Below are positions 8,062 to 17,112 of a DNA stretch of 48,497 nt, piece by piece (position 1 is the first letter of the stretch; each line of letters opens with the position of its first letter). Below the pieces are notes generated by a model. That model was not told where the DNA came from and ran no database searches. It saw only the letters and a program-made list of their open reading frames with translations. A program made the translations under genes and the position numbers. The DNA is taken from NCBI GenBank assembly GCA_964538515.1, contig CAZIEW010000039.1, positions 1 through 48,497 on the forward strand, read 5' to 3'. This DNA is from CALBZH01 sp964538515. Its GTDB lineage: Bacteria; Desulfobacterota; Syntrophobacteria; Syntrophobacterales; Syntrophobacteraceae.

Positions 8062-8460
8062 ATGGCTGACAACAGTCTTCAGGTACAGGAAAAGAAGGAA
8101 GTGGAGCGCAGCGGGGAGCATACCCGCAACAAGCCTGTCTTCGCCCCCGCCGTCGACATCTATGAGGCGGAGGGCAGTCTGACGCTGGTCGCGGATATGC
8201 CGGGCGTCGGGATCGATGACGTGACCATCGACCTGGAGAAGGACCTGCTGACCATTCGGGGCACGGTTCCCAACGAGACGACCGATAGGACCTCGATCTG
8301 GAGCGAATACGCGGTGGGCGACTATTACCGGCAATTCAATCTGTCCAGTGCCATCGACCGGGCGAAGATCGAGGCGACCATGAAAGACGGTGTCCTGACG
8401 GTGACGCTGCCCAAGGTGGAAGCCGTGAAGCCGCGGCGAATCGAGATCAAGGCCTCTTGA
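8062..8460 (+). CDS. Hsp20/alpha-crystallin small heat-shock protein (second copy)
   Basis: 132-residue small heat-shock protein, divergent from the upstream copy. Its alpha-crystallin domain begins at VFAPAVDIYEAEGSLTLVADMPGV and ends with DGVLTVTLPKVE; the tail has an IEI (IxI) motif. It has a shorter, charged N-terminus (QVQEKKEVERSGEHTR), characteristic of the class in which two non-identical Hsp20 proteins are encoded in tandem. RBS AAGGGAG about nine bases upstream of ATG 8062. No separate promoter is obvious in the 86-bp spacer. Hairpin-forming DNA follows the stop. Confidence 0.96.
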   Translation: MADNSLQVQEKKEVERSGEHTRNKPVFAPAVDIYEAEGSLTLVADMPGVGIDDVTIDLEKDLLTIRGTVPNETTDRTSIWSEYAVGDYYRQFNLSSAIDRAKIEATMKDGVLTVTLPKVEAVKPRRIEIKAS

Positions 8461-8481
8461 TCCTGAGATCCCCACAAGTGC

Positions 8482-8559
8482 CCGCCCATTCGGGCGGCGG
8501 GATGTCAATGCTCTGGCAGGCTTCTGAGTGAACGCTCTCCTCACCCTGTCAGAGCATTG
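8482..8559 (+). terminator. Hairpin and long inverted repeat after the hsp20 pair
   Basis: Two structures follow the hsp20 stop: a 6-bp GC stem (CCGCCC/GGGCGG, 4-base loop, 8482-8497), and a perfect 10-bp inverted repeat CAATGCTCTG (8506-8515) with CAGAGCATTG (8550-8559) around a 34-base spacer. Neither is followed by a T-run, so this is at best a weak or Rho-assisted terminator or a 3'-end stabiliser. Confidence 0.4.
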
Positions 8560-8779
8560 AGCTTCTCAATCACAATTCCCGTCCCCGTTTCTGGAAAACC
8601 TCCCTTCGCGCCGCCGACCCTCTTTATCCGGACGTCAACCCGATGACGATCCAGCGCAACAGGAGCTGGATAAGGGCCGTTCCCTTGTCTGATCTCCCAT
8701 CTGCCATTATAATCTCGTTATTTCCACTGATTAGCGCTCGTGCCGACTTCCGCTCTTTCTCGATGCGTGTGCGTGACTT

Positions 8780-8794
8780 TGGCATGGGAATTGC
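8780..8794 (+). promoter_or_regulatory. Sigma-54-type (-24/-12) promoter upstream of the prkA operon
   Basis: TGGCATGGGAATTGC matches the RpoN consensus TGGCAC-N5-TTGC at all fixed positions but one, with the invariant GG and GC correctly spaced. Predicted start of transcription is near 8806, giving a leader of about 400 bases before prkA at 9206. In Escherichia coli the homologous yeaGH operon is part of the NtrC/sigma-54 nitrogen response, which supports the assignment. An enhancer-binding-protein site was not identified. Confidence 0.6.
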
Positions 8795-8834
8795 CACTCT
8801 AGTGCTCCATCAGAGAAGTTATGCCGGGCAAGAG

Positions 8835-8948
8835 ACCCCCCCACCGCCTCGTCAAGGGGGGAATCAAAGGGGGGGTACCTTGCGAAACAACATTGACAGA
8901 GCTCCAGCCATTCAGGTGCCGAGAAAGCGGTTTCAGCCCGCGGCTGAA
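8835..8948 (+). repeat. Repeat-like hairpin cluster in the prkA leader
   Basis: A C7 tract (8836-8842) can pair with either of two downstream G tracts: G6 at 8856-8861 or G7 at 8869-8875 (the latter extends to an 8-bp perfect match, ACCCCCCC/GGGGGGGT). A second hairpin, TTCAGCC/GGCTGAA with a 3-base loop, sits at 8932-8948. The motifs look like a dispersed intergenic repeat, but they lie inside the predicted leader of the operon. Confidence 0.4.
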
Positions 8949-9095
8949 TGAAACGGAAACATCGAAGAACCGAGGAACGAGCTCTTGGAGGAAGGATTGG
9001 CAGGCATTCACGCTCACTCACGACTCAGCTGCATGAAGGTGTGTGACAACAGCCCTTGAGCCGGCCCGGCCGACAGCATTGAGCTTCCCTTCTCG

Positions 9096-9119
9096 AGCCA
9101 TGGCCGTCGGACCATGGCT
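9096..9119 (+). promoter_or_regulatory. Hairpin just upstream of prkA
   Basis: AGCCATGG (9096-9103) and CCATGGCT (9112-9119) form a perfect 8-bp stem with an 8-base loop, followed by TTCTTG. It could be an attenuator or a weak terminator of upstream transcription. No dedicated regulator is implied by the sequence. Confidence 0.4.
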
Positions 9120-9205
9120 TTCTTGTCCCGCGCTTTCCCTCCGCTGGCCGAACCGGTTAAGCGTCAGTGCCGCTCCCGCCTCCCACTCAACAGGGAGTCA
9201 CCGTC

Positions 9206-11272
9206 ATGGAGAATCGCTCGATTACCACCCTTGACCATCACATCCGGGAGGTCAAAGCAGGCAGGCGGCGCTTTGAAAACGCGTACCAGGCCGTGGCCAG
9301 GATGATCCTCGGCGACAACGGTGGCATTGAAAAGGTCGTCGTCAACGGGAAGACCAGCTACGATTTCAAGCTGTTCCGGACCGGGGCCAAGCACGTTGTC
9401 GGCATGTACGACGAGATCAACAGCTTCGTTTCGTTCGTGAAGGACGCCGCCCAGGGGGGATCCTCCCGGGAGATGGCGTTCGTGCTCGTGGGCGAGCCCG
9501 GCAACGGAAAGACCTTCTTCGTGGACTTCCTGTGCAGCCTCTACCGCAATTTCGTCGCCCGCGAGGGAAACCGCCGGTACACCTTCACTTTCCAGGGCCT
9601 CGATCAGCTTGGGAGCTACGGTAAGATCCGCACGATCCAGTCCCAGACCTTCGAAGACCCGATGATCCTCGCCCTGAACCTGTTCGAGACGCAGGACCGC
9701 TCCCGCGCGTTCCTCGCCGACCATTACGGTTTCGAGGACGCCGAGCTCGACCGATTGTTCGCGAGCTACCGGCCTCTGGGTGCCTGCAGCGACTACATCT
9801 TCAGCGAGATTCGGGCGTTTGCGGGCGGGAACGTCGATGCGATCTTAAAACACATCGAGGTGGTGCCCGTCCCGTTGAGCGAGAGCATGGGGACCGTGAC
9901 GGGGAAATACTCGGCCAAGGACAAGATCACCTCGTCCGCGGTCGACCTGTTGGGGGAAGAATCCATCCAGCGGCTGCTCCACATCACCGACGCGAACAAC
10001 CCGTACCGCTTCGACCTGAGGCGGGGCGCTCTCGCCCGGGTTGCCGGGGGCGGGATCCACTTCAGCGACGAGGTTTTCAAGAATAAGAAAGACCTTGTTC
10101 AGGTCTACCTTGGCGTGATTCAGAACCGCAACATCGAGATCGACGGGTTTCGCTGGCCCATCGACACCCTTATCATCGCGACGAGCAACAATTCCGAGTT
10201 CAACCGCTTCCTCGCGGAAAAGGAGGAGGCCCCCATCGTCGACCGCTGCCGCATCTGCTACGTGGCGCACAACACCGATTACCGGCTGCAGGAGCACCTC
10301 ACCGCGTATGCCATCGGATCGGAAGCGAAGACCACCCTCACCAAGGAAACCCTCCACCAGGACCCCAATCTCAACTACGGAATCTCCGTCGCATGCGTGC
10401 TCTCCCGTCTCCCGAGGTCGGAAAAGCTCACGCCCATCGAGACCATGAAGCTCGCGGCGGGGGAAGTCGCCGGCGAAAAGAGCATCAAGACGCTCTCCGA
10501 AGTGATCGACGCGCTCAACCACGAACCGGACATCACCAAGCGGTTTGGGCAGAAGGGCCTTGGGCAGCGCAACCTGGGGCGGGCGCTTCAGCTCCTCATG
10601 GAAACGTCGGAGACCAACGAAGGCCAGTGCATGTTCGCCTTCGACGTCTTCAAATGCCTGGAGCGGATCATCCTCGATTACGTGGCGGATGCGTCCGACC
10701 GCGCCAAATACCTCGACGATTTGAAAATCGGGCGGGGGCTCTACCGCGAGCGGATCACCACCGAGATGTTCAACGCCTACATGGACGAGCCCCACGCGAT
10801 CCGAAAAGACGTCATGAACTACGTGAACATGATCATCGGGATCGATGCGGACAACCTGGGGCCGGACAGGATGTGGAAATACCGCAACCCGCAGACGGGG
10901 GAGCTCAAGGCGCTCAAGATCGACGAGCGGTACATCCAGAGCGTCGAGGAGCGGCTGGGCCTGAAGAGCCGCGAGCAGCGCGAGTCCTTTCGGACGTCCA
11001 TCCGCAAGATCTACGGGCAGAAGATGTCCGTGGACCCGAGCTACGACTTCATGGACAACCTCGAGCTGGTGAAAGCGGTAACCGATGTGCGGCTCAAGTC
11101 GGACATCGCCGGTGCCGGGAGCCTCATCGGGGCTTTGGCCAACCGCACCAACGAGGAGAATCAAAAACTGTACGACCGGATGATCGACACGATGCTGAAA
11201 AAGCTCGGCTACTGCACCACCTGCGCCCAGAAGACCATCGAGTACTTCTGCACGCAGAATGACGAGAACTGA
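9206..11272 (+). CDS. prkA: PrkA-family serine protein kinase / AAA ATPase
   Basis: 688-residue cytoplasmic protein of the PrkA (YeaG) family. The N-terminal AAA module has Walker A GEPGNGKT (residues 96-103) and a strand-rich sensor region (TLIIATSNNSEFNRF). The C-terminal PrkA domain follows (EERLGL..EQRESFR..I). Family members are stress- and starvation-linked, with reported protein kinase activity. Start ATG 9206 is preferred over an upstream in-frame codon because GGGAGT precedes it. It is the first gene of a four-gene operon with DUF444, SpoVR and a second PrkA-like protein, downstream of a sigma-54-type promoter. Identity is firm; physiological substrates are unknown. Confidence 0.95.
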   Translation: MENRSITTLDHHIREVKAGRRRFENAYQAVARMILGDNGGIEKVVVNGKTSYDFKLFRTGAKHVVGMYDEINSFVSFVKDAAQGGSSREMAFVLVGEPGNGKTFFVDFLCSLYRNFVAREGNRRYTFTFQGLDQLGSYGKIRTIQSQTFEDPMILALNLFETQDRSRAFLADHYGFEDAELDRLFASYRPLGACSDYIFSEIRAFAGGNVDAILKHIEVVPVPLSESMGTVTGKYSAKDKITSSAVDLLGEESIQRLLHITDANNPYRFDLRRGALARVAGGGIHFSDEVFKNKKDLVQVYLGVIQNRNIEIDGFRWPIDTLIIATSNNSEFNRFLAEKEEAPIVDRCRICYVAHNTDYRLQEHLTAYAIGSEAKTTLTKETLHQDPNLNYGISVACVLSRLPRSEKLTPIETMKLAAGEVAGEKSIKTLSEVIDALNHEPDITKRFGQKGLGQRNLGRALQLLMETSETNEGQCMFAFDVFKCLERIILDYVADASDRAKYLDDLKIGRGLYRERITTEMFNAYMDEPHAIRKDVMNYVNMIIGIDADNLGPDRMWKYRNPQTGELKALKIDERYIQSVEERLGLKSREQRESFRTSIRKIYGQKMSVDPSYDFMDNLELVKAVTDVRLKSDIAGAGSLIGALANRTNEENQKLYDRMIDTMLKKLGYCTTCAQKTIEYFCTQNDEN

Positions 11273-11298
11273 GCCCGGACGGACGGGAAGAGGCTGAA

Positions 11299-12645
11299 AT
11301 GAGCGACCGGCACGAGATGGAAAGAAGGCAAGATGCGGAAGGCGCGGTGCACGAGGTGCGTGAGAGCACCCGGAGACCGGCTCCCGGCGCTCAATCCTTG
11401 CGGGCTCGGATGACCGCCGAGGTGTACGGCGTGAGCGACCTTGGCGCCATCCAGGCCATGACGCCGCCCCGGGGGACGTTCCTCCACGGCCTGAGCTCCC
11501 TCGATGAGCTCCTCGAGCGGGACCGCCAGCGCGAAAAGGACGGATTTCCGCGTAAGATCCGGATCGGGAAGCTGGTGAAGCCCGGGCGCGGTGAGAAGGA
11601 CAAGGTGATCCTGGTCCCGACGACCGTCGAGGAGAAGCTGATTCACGACAGCCGGGACGAGGACGAAGAGGAGCAGGGCGAGGGCGGGGGCTCCGGGGAC
11701 GCACAGGAAGGCGAAGTCATCGGAGAGGAGTCCATCGACGGACGGCCCGGAACGGGGTCGGGCGGGGCCGGACAGGGCGAAGGGGGCGAGCATGAGCTGG
11801 AATCCAGCGCGTACGACCTCGGACGCATCCTGACGGAAAAATTCGAGCTGCCGAATTTGCGCGAGAAAGGCAAGAAGCGCTCTCTGACCCGGTACACCTA
11901 CGATTTGACGGACCGCAACAAGGGCTTCGGGCAGGTGCTCGACAAGAAGGCGACCCTCAAGCGCATCCTCGAGACCAACATCGGCCTCGGGCGGGTGAGC
12001 GATGTCGATGACATCGACACCACGAGCCTGGTCGTCTCCCCAGCAGACGAAGTGTACCGAATCCTGTCGCGGGAAAAGGATCTCGAATCTCAGGCAGTGG
12101 TCTTTTTTGTGCGCGACTATTCGGGGTCCATGTCGGGGAATCCCACGGAAGTGGTCGTCACGCAGCACGTGCTCATCTACAGCTGGCTTCTTTTTCAATA
12201 CGAAAAGCAGGTGGAGACCCGATTCATCCTCCACGACACGGACGCCAAGGAAGTGGAGGACTTCCACACCTACGCGCATTCTTCGGTGGCCGGAGGCACG
12301 CGCGTCGAGTCCGCCTACCGCATGGTGAACGAGATCATAGAGCGGGACGACCTCGCGCGGGATTACAACATCTATGTCTTCCACGGAACCGACGGAGACG
12401 ACTGGGACACAGAGGGGAGCAAGACCGTGCCCGAGCTTCGAAGGATGCTGACCTACGCCAACCGGGTCGGGATCACGGTCGCGAGCGGCGGCAGCGCGGG
12501 ATCGCCTTACACGTCGTCGGTTGAGCGTTACATCCGGGGATCCGGGCTTCTCGATGAGCACCCCAGGCTCATCCGCATGGATGTGGTCGGGGACAAGGTC
12601 AGCGAGGAACGCCTCATCGAAGGCATCAGGCAGTTGGTTTCGTGA
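11299..12645 (+). CDS. DUF444 (YeaH/YhbH) family protein with vWA-like domain
   Basis: 448-residue DUF444 protein, the usual partner of PrkA. A basic N-terminal region is followed by a long acidic, Gly-rich, presumably disordered linker (about residues 117-168). The C-terminal half is a von Willebrand A-like domain with the MIDAS motif DYSGSMS (273-279), VAGGTRVESAY and HGTDGDDW. RBS GAGG lies upstream of ATG 11299; the gene is 26 bp after prkA and 13 bp before spoVR. In E. coli and Bacillus relatives, YeaH/YhbH works with PrkA in stationary-phase or sporulation-related stress. A metal-dependent adaptor role is inferred from the MIDAS site. Confidence 0.94.
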   Translation: MSDRHEMERRQDAEGAVHEVRESTRRPAPGAQSLRARMTAEVYGVSDLGAIQAMTPPRGTFLHGLSSLDELLERDRQREKDGFPRKIRIGKLVKPGRGEKDKVILVPTTVEEKLIHDSRDEDEEEQGEGGGSGDAQEGEVIGEESIDGRPGTGSGGAGQGEGGEHELESSAYDLGRILTEKFELPNLREKGKKRSLTRYTYDLTDRNKGFGQVLDKKATLKRILETNIGLGRVSDVDDIDTTSLVVSPADEVYRILSREKDLESQAVVFFVRDYSGSMSGNPTEVVVTQHVLIYSWLLFQYEKQVETRFILHDTDAKEVEDFHTYAHSSVAGGTRVESAYRMVNEIIERDDLARDYNIYVFHGTDGDDWDTEGSKTVPELRRMLTYANRVGITVASGGSAGSPYTSSVERYIRGSGLLDEHPRLIRMDVVGDKVSEERLIEGIRQLVS

Positions 12646-12658
12646 CACGGAGTCGGGC

Positions 12659-14332
12659 ATGGAGCTCATCAATCAGCACACCAAGCGGATCATGGAGGCT
12701 TGCAAGGAGCGGGCACGGGCCGCGGGGCTCCGCTTCGACGACGAGACGCTCGAATACGTGGTCACCAACAAGGACCTGATCGAGCTCAGTCCCAAGGTGA
12801 TGATCCCAACCCTGTACGACTACTGGGTGCATGACGTGGAGGTTCTAAAAGGGAAGGGGCGCTATGAGCTCTACCCGCACAACCCTTACGAGACGGTCAT
12901 CAACACGCGCCCGGCCATTTCCTTCTACAACGACAACAACCCGGACTGGCTGAACGTGATGATCTTTTACCACGTCCTGGGCCACATCGATTTTTTCCAG
13001 AACAACCATCTCTACCGGCACACCTGGGATGAGGACTTCGCCGGGCAGGCCCTCTCCGACAAGCGGTTCATCAGCATGCTGCGGTCGGAAAAGGGGCACT
13101 GGGTGGACTACGTCATCGAGTTCACGCGCTCCATCGACAACCTGGTCGGCTACTACCGGGAGCTTTCGGATTACGACGAGGCGGCGGCGGGCGGAAGCGC
13201 GACGCGCCTCGACTACTACTTCGACGTCTTCCTGCAGTCGGTCCGCAAGGAAAAGATCACGGACTACTTGCGGGAGATCGACCGCTACAACGACTGCGCC
13301 CGCCAATACGACCAGATGGCCGAATCGGTTTTCTTCTCGGAGGTGACCCGGCGTTACCCGGAGTTCGACGCGCTGTTCGACCGGCACCGCAAAGCCAGTC
13401 GTCCGGCGCCCCGGGACCTCATCCAGGTGCTCCTGCAGCAGTCCCCTTTCCTGCAGCGGGAGGAGAATCGGTGGATGAAGCCGGTGATGCAGATCGTGCG
13501 CAAGACGTCGCTATTCTTCCAGCCCCAGATCCGCACGAAGATCATGAACGAGGGCTGGGCGAGCTTCTGGCACGACCGATTGTTTCGAAACGATGATCGC
13601 ATCCGGGGGCACGAGGTCGACTACGCTCGCGTGAACGCCTGGGTCACGTCGCTCCCCCGCGTGGGGTTGAACCCGTACGCCCTGGGGATGCGCCTATTTG
13701 AGGCCATCGAGGAGAAGGCCGACCAGGGCCGCTTTTCCTTTGCGTTCGAGAAGATTCGGAGCGCGCGCGAGCGTCGTGGGTTCGACGCGAAGACAGGGAA
13801 AGGGCTCGAGGCCATTTTCAGCGTGCGCGAGCAGTTGAGCGACTTCCTATTCATCAACACCTTCATCGATCAGGATTTCGTGGATCGCCACAAGCTGTTC
13901 GTCGTGGGCAAGCGCATGAACAAGGCCAAGGGGGTGTGGGAATATTTCGTCCGGAGCCGCTCGGCCGAGGCGTACAGGGCCATGCTGCAGGAGTCGCTCT
14001 ATCATCCGCCGTATATCCAGGTGGACCAAGAAAAATCAACCGAGGGATGCCTCTACCTTTCGCACGTCTTCGAAGGAAAGCCGTTGGTTCAGGAATACAT
14101 CGGGAACACCCTGCTCGGCATTGGTTATCTTTGGGGTGGGAGTGTGAAGCTTGAAACCACCGAGCGCGTGCCGTCCGCGCGCCAGGAAGCCGTCCCGGCG
14201 ATCTACGGCTATGCGGCGCCCCAGCCCCCGGCCGACCAGCAGCCGACCTTCCGACGCGTCGTGTACGAGATGGCGGACCGTAAGCTCTCGAAATCAGTTC
14301 TGGAAGAGGGCAACCCCCAGGCGAGGTCTTGA
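12659..14332 (+). CDS. spoVR: SpoVR family protein
   Basis: 557-residue SpoVR-like protein, somewhat longer than the usual 470-510 residues. The N-terminal conserved segment has YHVLGHIDFFQNN (H105, H109), a likely metal-binding helix, and the hallmark MNEGWASFWH (296-305). The family is required for spore-cortex formation in Bacillus subtilis but is widespread in non-sporulating bacteria, where its job is unclear. ATG 12659 is chosen because GGAG sits six bases upstream and it follows the DUF444 stop by 13 bp. The extended C-terminus after about residue 480 ends in a Pro/Gln-rich segment without known motifs. The operon position next to PrkA and DUF444 is the classic association. Confidence 0.94.
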   Translation: MELINQHTKRIMEACKERARAAGLRFDDETLEYVVTNKDLIELSPKVMIPTLYDYWVHDVEVLKGKGRYELYPHNPYETVINTRPAISFYNDNNPDWLNVMIFYHVLGHIDFFQNNHLYRHTWDEDFAGQALSDKRFISMLRSEKGHWVDYVIEFTRSIDNLVGYYRELSDYDEAAAGGSATRLDYYFDVFLQSVRKEKITDYLREIDRYNDCARQYDQMAESVFFSEVTRRYPEFDALFDRHRKASRPAPRDLIQVLLQQSPFLQREENRWMKPVMQIVRKTSLFFQPQIRTKIMNEGWASFWHDRLFRNDDRIRGHEVDYARVNAWVTSLPRVGLNPYALGMRLFEAIEEKADQGRFSFAFEKIRSARERRGFDAKTGKGLEAIFSVREQLSDFLFINTFIDQDFVDRHKLFVVGKRMNKAKGVWEYFVRSRSAEAYRAMLQESLYHPPYIQVDQEKSTEGCLYLSHVFEGKPLVQEYIGNTLLGIGYLWGGSVKLETTERVPSARQEAVPAIYGYAAPQPPADQQPTFRRVVYEMADRKLSKSVLEEGNPQARS

Positions 14333-14334
14333 TC

Positions 14335-16635
14335 ATGGGAGCAACCGTTGACAGTCTCATGGGAAATCTGTGCGAGCGGATTCAGGAGCGCGAGCGGAGA
14401 GCGCCCTTGTCGTTCAAGGATTTCATGGCCCATGCGGCCGCTCGCCCGCATTCCGTCTTCCGGAACATCTTCCAGGTCTTCCACGACATGGTGTACCGCT
14501 TTGTCGGGGAAGGGGTGGACGAGTACCCGGAGGATCCCGAGTCCATCCATTACGTGTACTACGACTGCTCGAAGCTCTTCGAAGAAGGGACGGACCACCC
14601 GTTTTTCGCCGACCGTCTTTTCGCGAACCGCCTGGTCCATCACATCGCGTCCTTCCGGCGGGGGGCGCAGCAAAACCGGATCTACATCTTCGAAGGGCCC
14701 CACGGGTGCGGGAAGAGCACGTTTTTGAACAACCTGCTGCTGAAATTCGAGCAGTACACGCGCACCGAGGAAGGCACCTGCTTCGAATCCCTGTGGCGCC
14801 TGGACAAACGAGCCCTGGGTGCCGTGCCCGAGCGCGAAGCCCACGCCATCCTGGCGCAGCTGCGGAGCCTCGTCGACGGCTCGATCGGCGTGCCCGAGGC
14901 ATCCCCCCATGCCCGGGAGCCGCTCATTGCCTTGCCCGACAAGGACTACCTGGAGGTGCCGTGCCCGAGTCACGACCACCCCGTCCTGCTGATCCCGAAG
15001 GCGTACCGGCGGGAGCTGCTCGATGAGATGATCACGGATCGGGAGTTCAAGGATCACCTGTTTTCCGAAAAGCAGTACGAGTGGGTCTTCCAGGACAGCT
15101 CGTGCACCATCTGCACGTCCCTCTACCAGACCCTGCTCGACAGGTTGAACTCGCCCGCCAGGGTTTTCTCCATGATCTTCGCGCGGCCCTACCAGTTCAA
15201 TCGGCGGCTGGGGCAGGGGATCAGCGTGTTCAATCCCGGGGACGGCGTGACCAAAACGAAGGTGCACTCCAACCCCCTGCTGCAAAACCAGCTGAACGCA
15301 CTGCTTCGCGACAGCAACTGCGTCAAATACATCTACTCGCGCTACGCCAACACGAACAACGGCATCCACGCCCTCATGGACATCAAGGGGAACAACAAGG
15401 AGCGGTTCGCCAACCTGCACGGCATCATCAGCGAAGGCGTACACAAGGTTGAGGACATCGAGGAGAACGTCAACTCGCTCTTCCTGGCGCTCATGAACCC
15501 GGAAGACCACGAGAACATGGCCGACGCGCAGTCGTTCAGTGACCGGATCACCACCATCAAGATCCCGTATGTCCTGGATTATAATACGGAAGTTAAGATC
15601 TACGAAAACATCTTCGGCAAGGAGATCGGGACGCACTTCCTGCCGCGCGTGCTGCAGAATTTCGCCAAGGTCATCCTGTCATCCCGGATGAAGACGCGGT
15701 CGGAGGCCCTCGAGGAATGGATCGGCGACCCGAACCGCTATAGCCTTTATTGTGACCGGAATCTGCAGCTCCTCAAAATGGACATTTACGCGGGCGTGAT
15801 CCCGACCTGGCTCACCGAGGAAGACCGCAAGACGTTCACCGCCAAGCGGCGGCGGCGGATCATCGCGGAGTCGGAGCACGAAGGCAACAAGGGGTTTTCG
15901 GGGCGCGATTCCATCAAGATCTTCAACGAATTCTACAGCACCTATGCGAAGAAGGGGAAGCTCATCACCATGCGCATGGTCTGCGCCTTCTTCAACAAGC
16001 ACCGCGACGGGCTGGCGGATTCCATTCCCGCGGGCTTTCTCGTGTCCCTGGTGGGCCTGTACAACTACACCGTGCTGCAGGAGGTGAAGGAATCGCTCTA
16101 TTACTACAACGAGGAGCGCATCTCCCGCGAAATCCAAAACTATCTGTTTGCCATCAACTTCGATCCGGGCCGGACGGAGAAATGCGTCTACACCGGGGAG
16201 GAGCTCGACATCACGGAGGGCTTTTTCGAAGCCATCGAGCAGCGGCTGCTCGGAGCCCAGGTCAGCGAGGCCCAGCGGCGGGGCTTCCGGCGCGACGTGC
16301 AGACCCAGTACGCCGGCCGAACGCTCACCCAGGAAATGTTGCTCGGCGGCAAGACCATTCGGGAGACGGACATCTACCAGTCCCTCCACAAGCGCTACGT
16401 CCACAATTTGAAGGAGAACGTGCTCGACCCCTTCCTGCAAAACACCAACTTCCGAAGCGCCATCAAGGACTACGGCACCGACAGCTTCCGCGCTTACGAC
16501 AAGCGCATCCGCGAAGACGTGACGCTCCTCATGCAAAACCTCAACAAAAAATACGGCTACACCGAGCAAGGCGCCAAGGAAGTTTGCATCTACGTGATCG
16601 ACAGCGACCTCGCCCCGACCTTTTCGAACCGATAA
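14335..16635 (+). CDS. Second, divergent PrkA-like ATPase/kinase
   Basis: 766-residue protein. Walker A GPHGCGKST is at residues 121-129; ahead of it lies a PrkA-like N-terminus (SFKDFMAHAAARPHSVFRNIFQVFHDMV). A candidate Walker B/sensor region reads NGIHALMDIKGNNKERF, and a PrkA-like C-terminus reads EAIEQRLLGAQVSEAQRRGFRRDV. Between them is a CTIC cysteine pair. It is about 80 residues longer than the first PrkA and only distantly similar, so it is not a recent duplication. It starts 2 bp after spoVR, with GCGAGG upstream, so translation is coupled. A hetero-assembly with the first PrkA, or a separate kinase for SpoVR/DUF444, is possible; both are inference. Confidence 0.88.
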   Translation: MGATVDSLMGNLCERIQERERRAPLSFKDFMAHAAARPHSVFRNIFQVFHDMVYRFVGEGVDEYPEDPESIHYVYYDCSKLFEEGTDHPFFADRLFANRLVHHIASFRRGAQQNRIYIFEGPHGCGKSTFLNNLLLKFEQYTRTEEGTCFESLWRLDKRALGAVPEREAHAILAQLRSLVDGSIGVPEASPHAREPLIALPDKDYLEVPCPSHDHPVLLIPKAYRRELLDEMITDREFKDHLFSEKQYEWVFQDSSCTICTSLYQTLLDRLNSPARVFSMIFARPYQFNRRLGQGISVFNPGDGVTKTKVHSNPLLQNQLNALLRDSNCVKYIYSRYANTNNGIHALMDIKGNNKERFANLHGIISEGVHKVEDIEENVNSLFLALMNPEDHENMADAQSFSDRITTIKIPYVLDYNTEVKIYENIFGKEIGTHFLPRVLQNFAKVILSSRMKTRSEALEEWIGDPNRYSLYCDRNLQLLKMDIYAGVIPTWLTEEDRKTFTAKRRRRIIAESEHEGNKGFSGRDSIKIFNEFYSTYAKKGKLITMRMVCAFFNKHRDGLADSIPAGFLVSLVGLYNYTVLQEVKESLYYYNEERISREIQNYLFAINFDPGRTEKCVYTGEELDITEGFFEAIEQRLLGAQVSEAQRRGFRRDVQTQYAGRTLTQEMLLGGKTIRETDIYQSLHKRYVHNLKENVLDPFLQNTNFRSAIKDYGTDSFRAYDKRIREDVTLLMQNLNKKYGYTEQGAKEVCIYVIDSDLAPTFSNR

Positions 16636-17112
16636 CCCTCAGCCCCCGGCCCATTCCACGGACGTCCGCTCGGCACCCACACAGGCCTGATCGCCGCCGA
16701 GCCCCGCCCGCTCCTCAGATCCGCCCCCCGCACCCGGACACTTCATCGGTGGCCCCCAGCCGCATGAAGAGAGGCATTCCCGCAAGCCCTGCCTTCTTTC
16801 GAAAAACCTCCGAGTCGCGATGTTTTTCCGAAAAGCGTGCAACCGGTACAGAAACATTCTTGCAGGGACCTCCGCCGTAAATTAGACTGCCAATTCAGGA
16901 CGTTGGGAGGAGCCTCCCCTCACCTGACACCCCAACACCCAATCTCGTGGGCTTCGTCGATGTTCGCGGATGCACCCTGCGTCCCGGAGTTTTGGTGAAA
17001 CTGTTAAATCACTGGTTGACGAAGACACCGTGGAGGGGCTGTCCGCTGATTCTTGCCGTTAGCTGACAACATCCAAACCGTTCCCCCACCAAACTTCAAA
17101 GAGGGGCTACGA
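16636..17112. other. Non-coding stretch after the prkA operon
   Basis: No supported gene. A short GGGAGG/CCTCCC stem lies at 16905-16918, without a T-run. A TTGAC box at about 17015 has no convincing -10 partner. Nothing else recognisable was seen. Confidence 0.5.

Noticed and set aside
8856..8875. G-quadruplex
   Set aside because: Only two long G runs are present on that strand; pairing with the C7 tract is a simpler reading.
9845..11704. 619-codon minus-strand open frame opposite prkA and DUF444
   Set aside because: Antisense shadow of two certain genes; no domain motifs.
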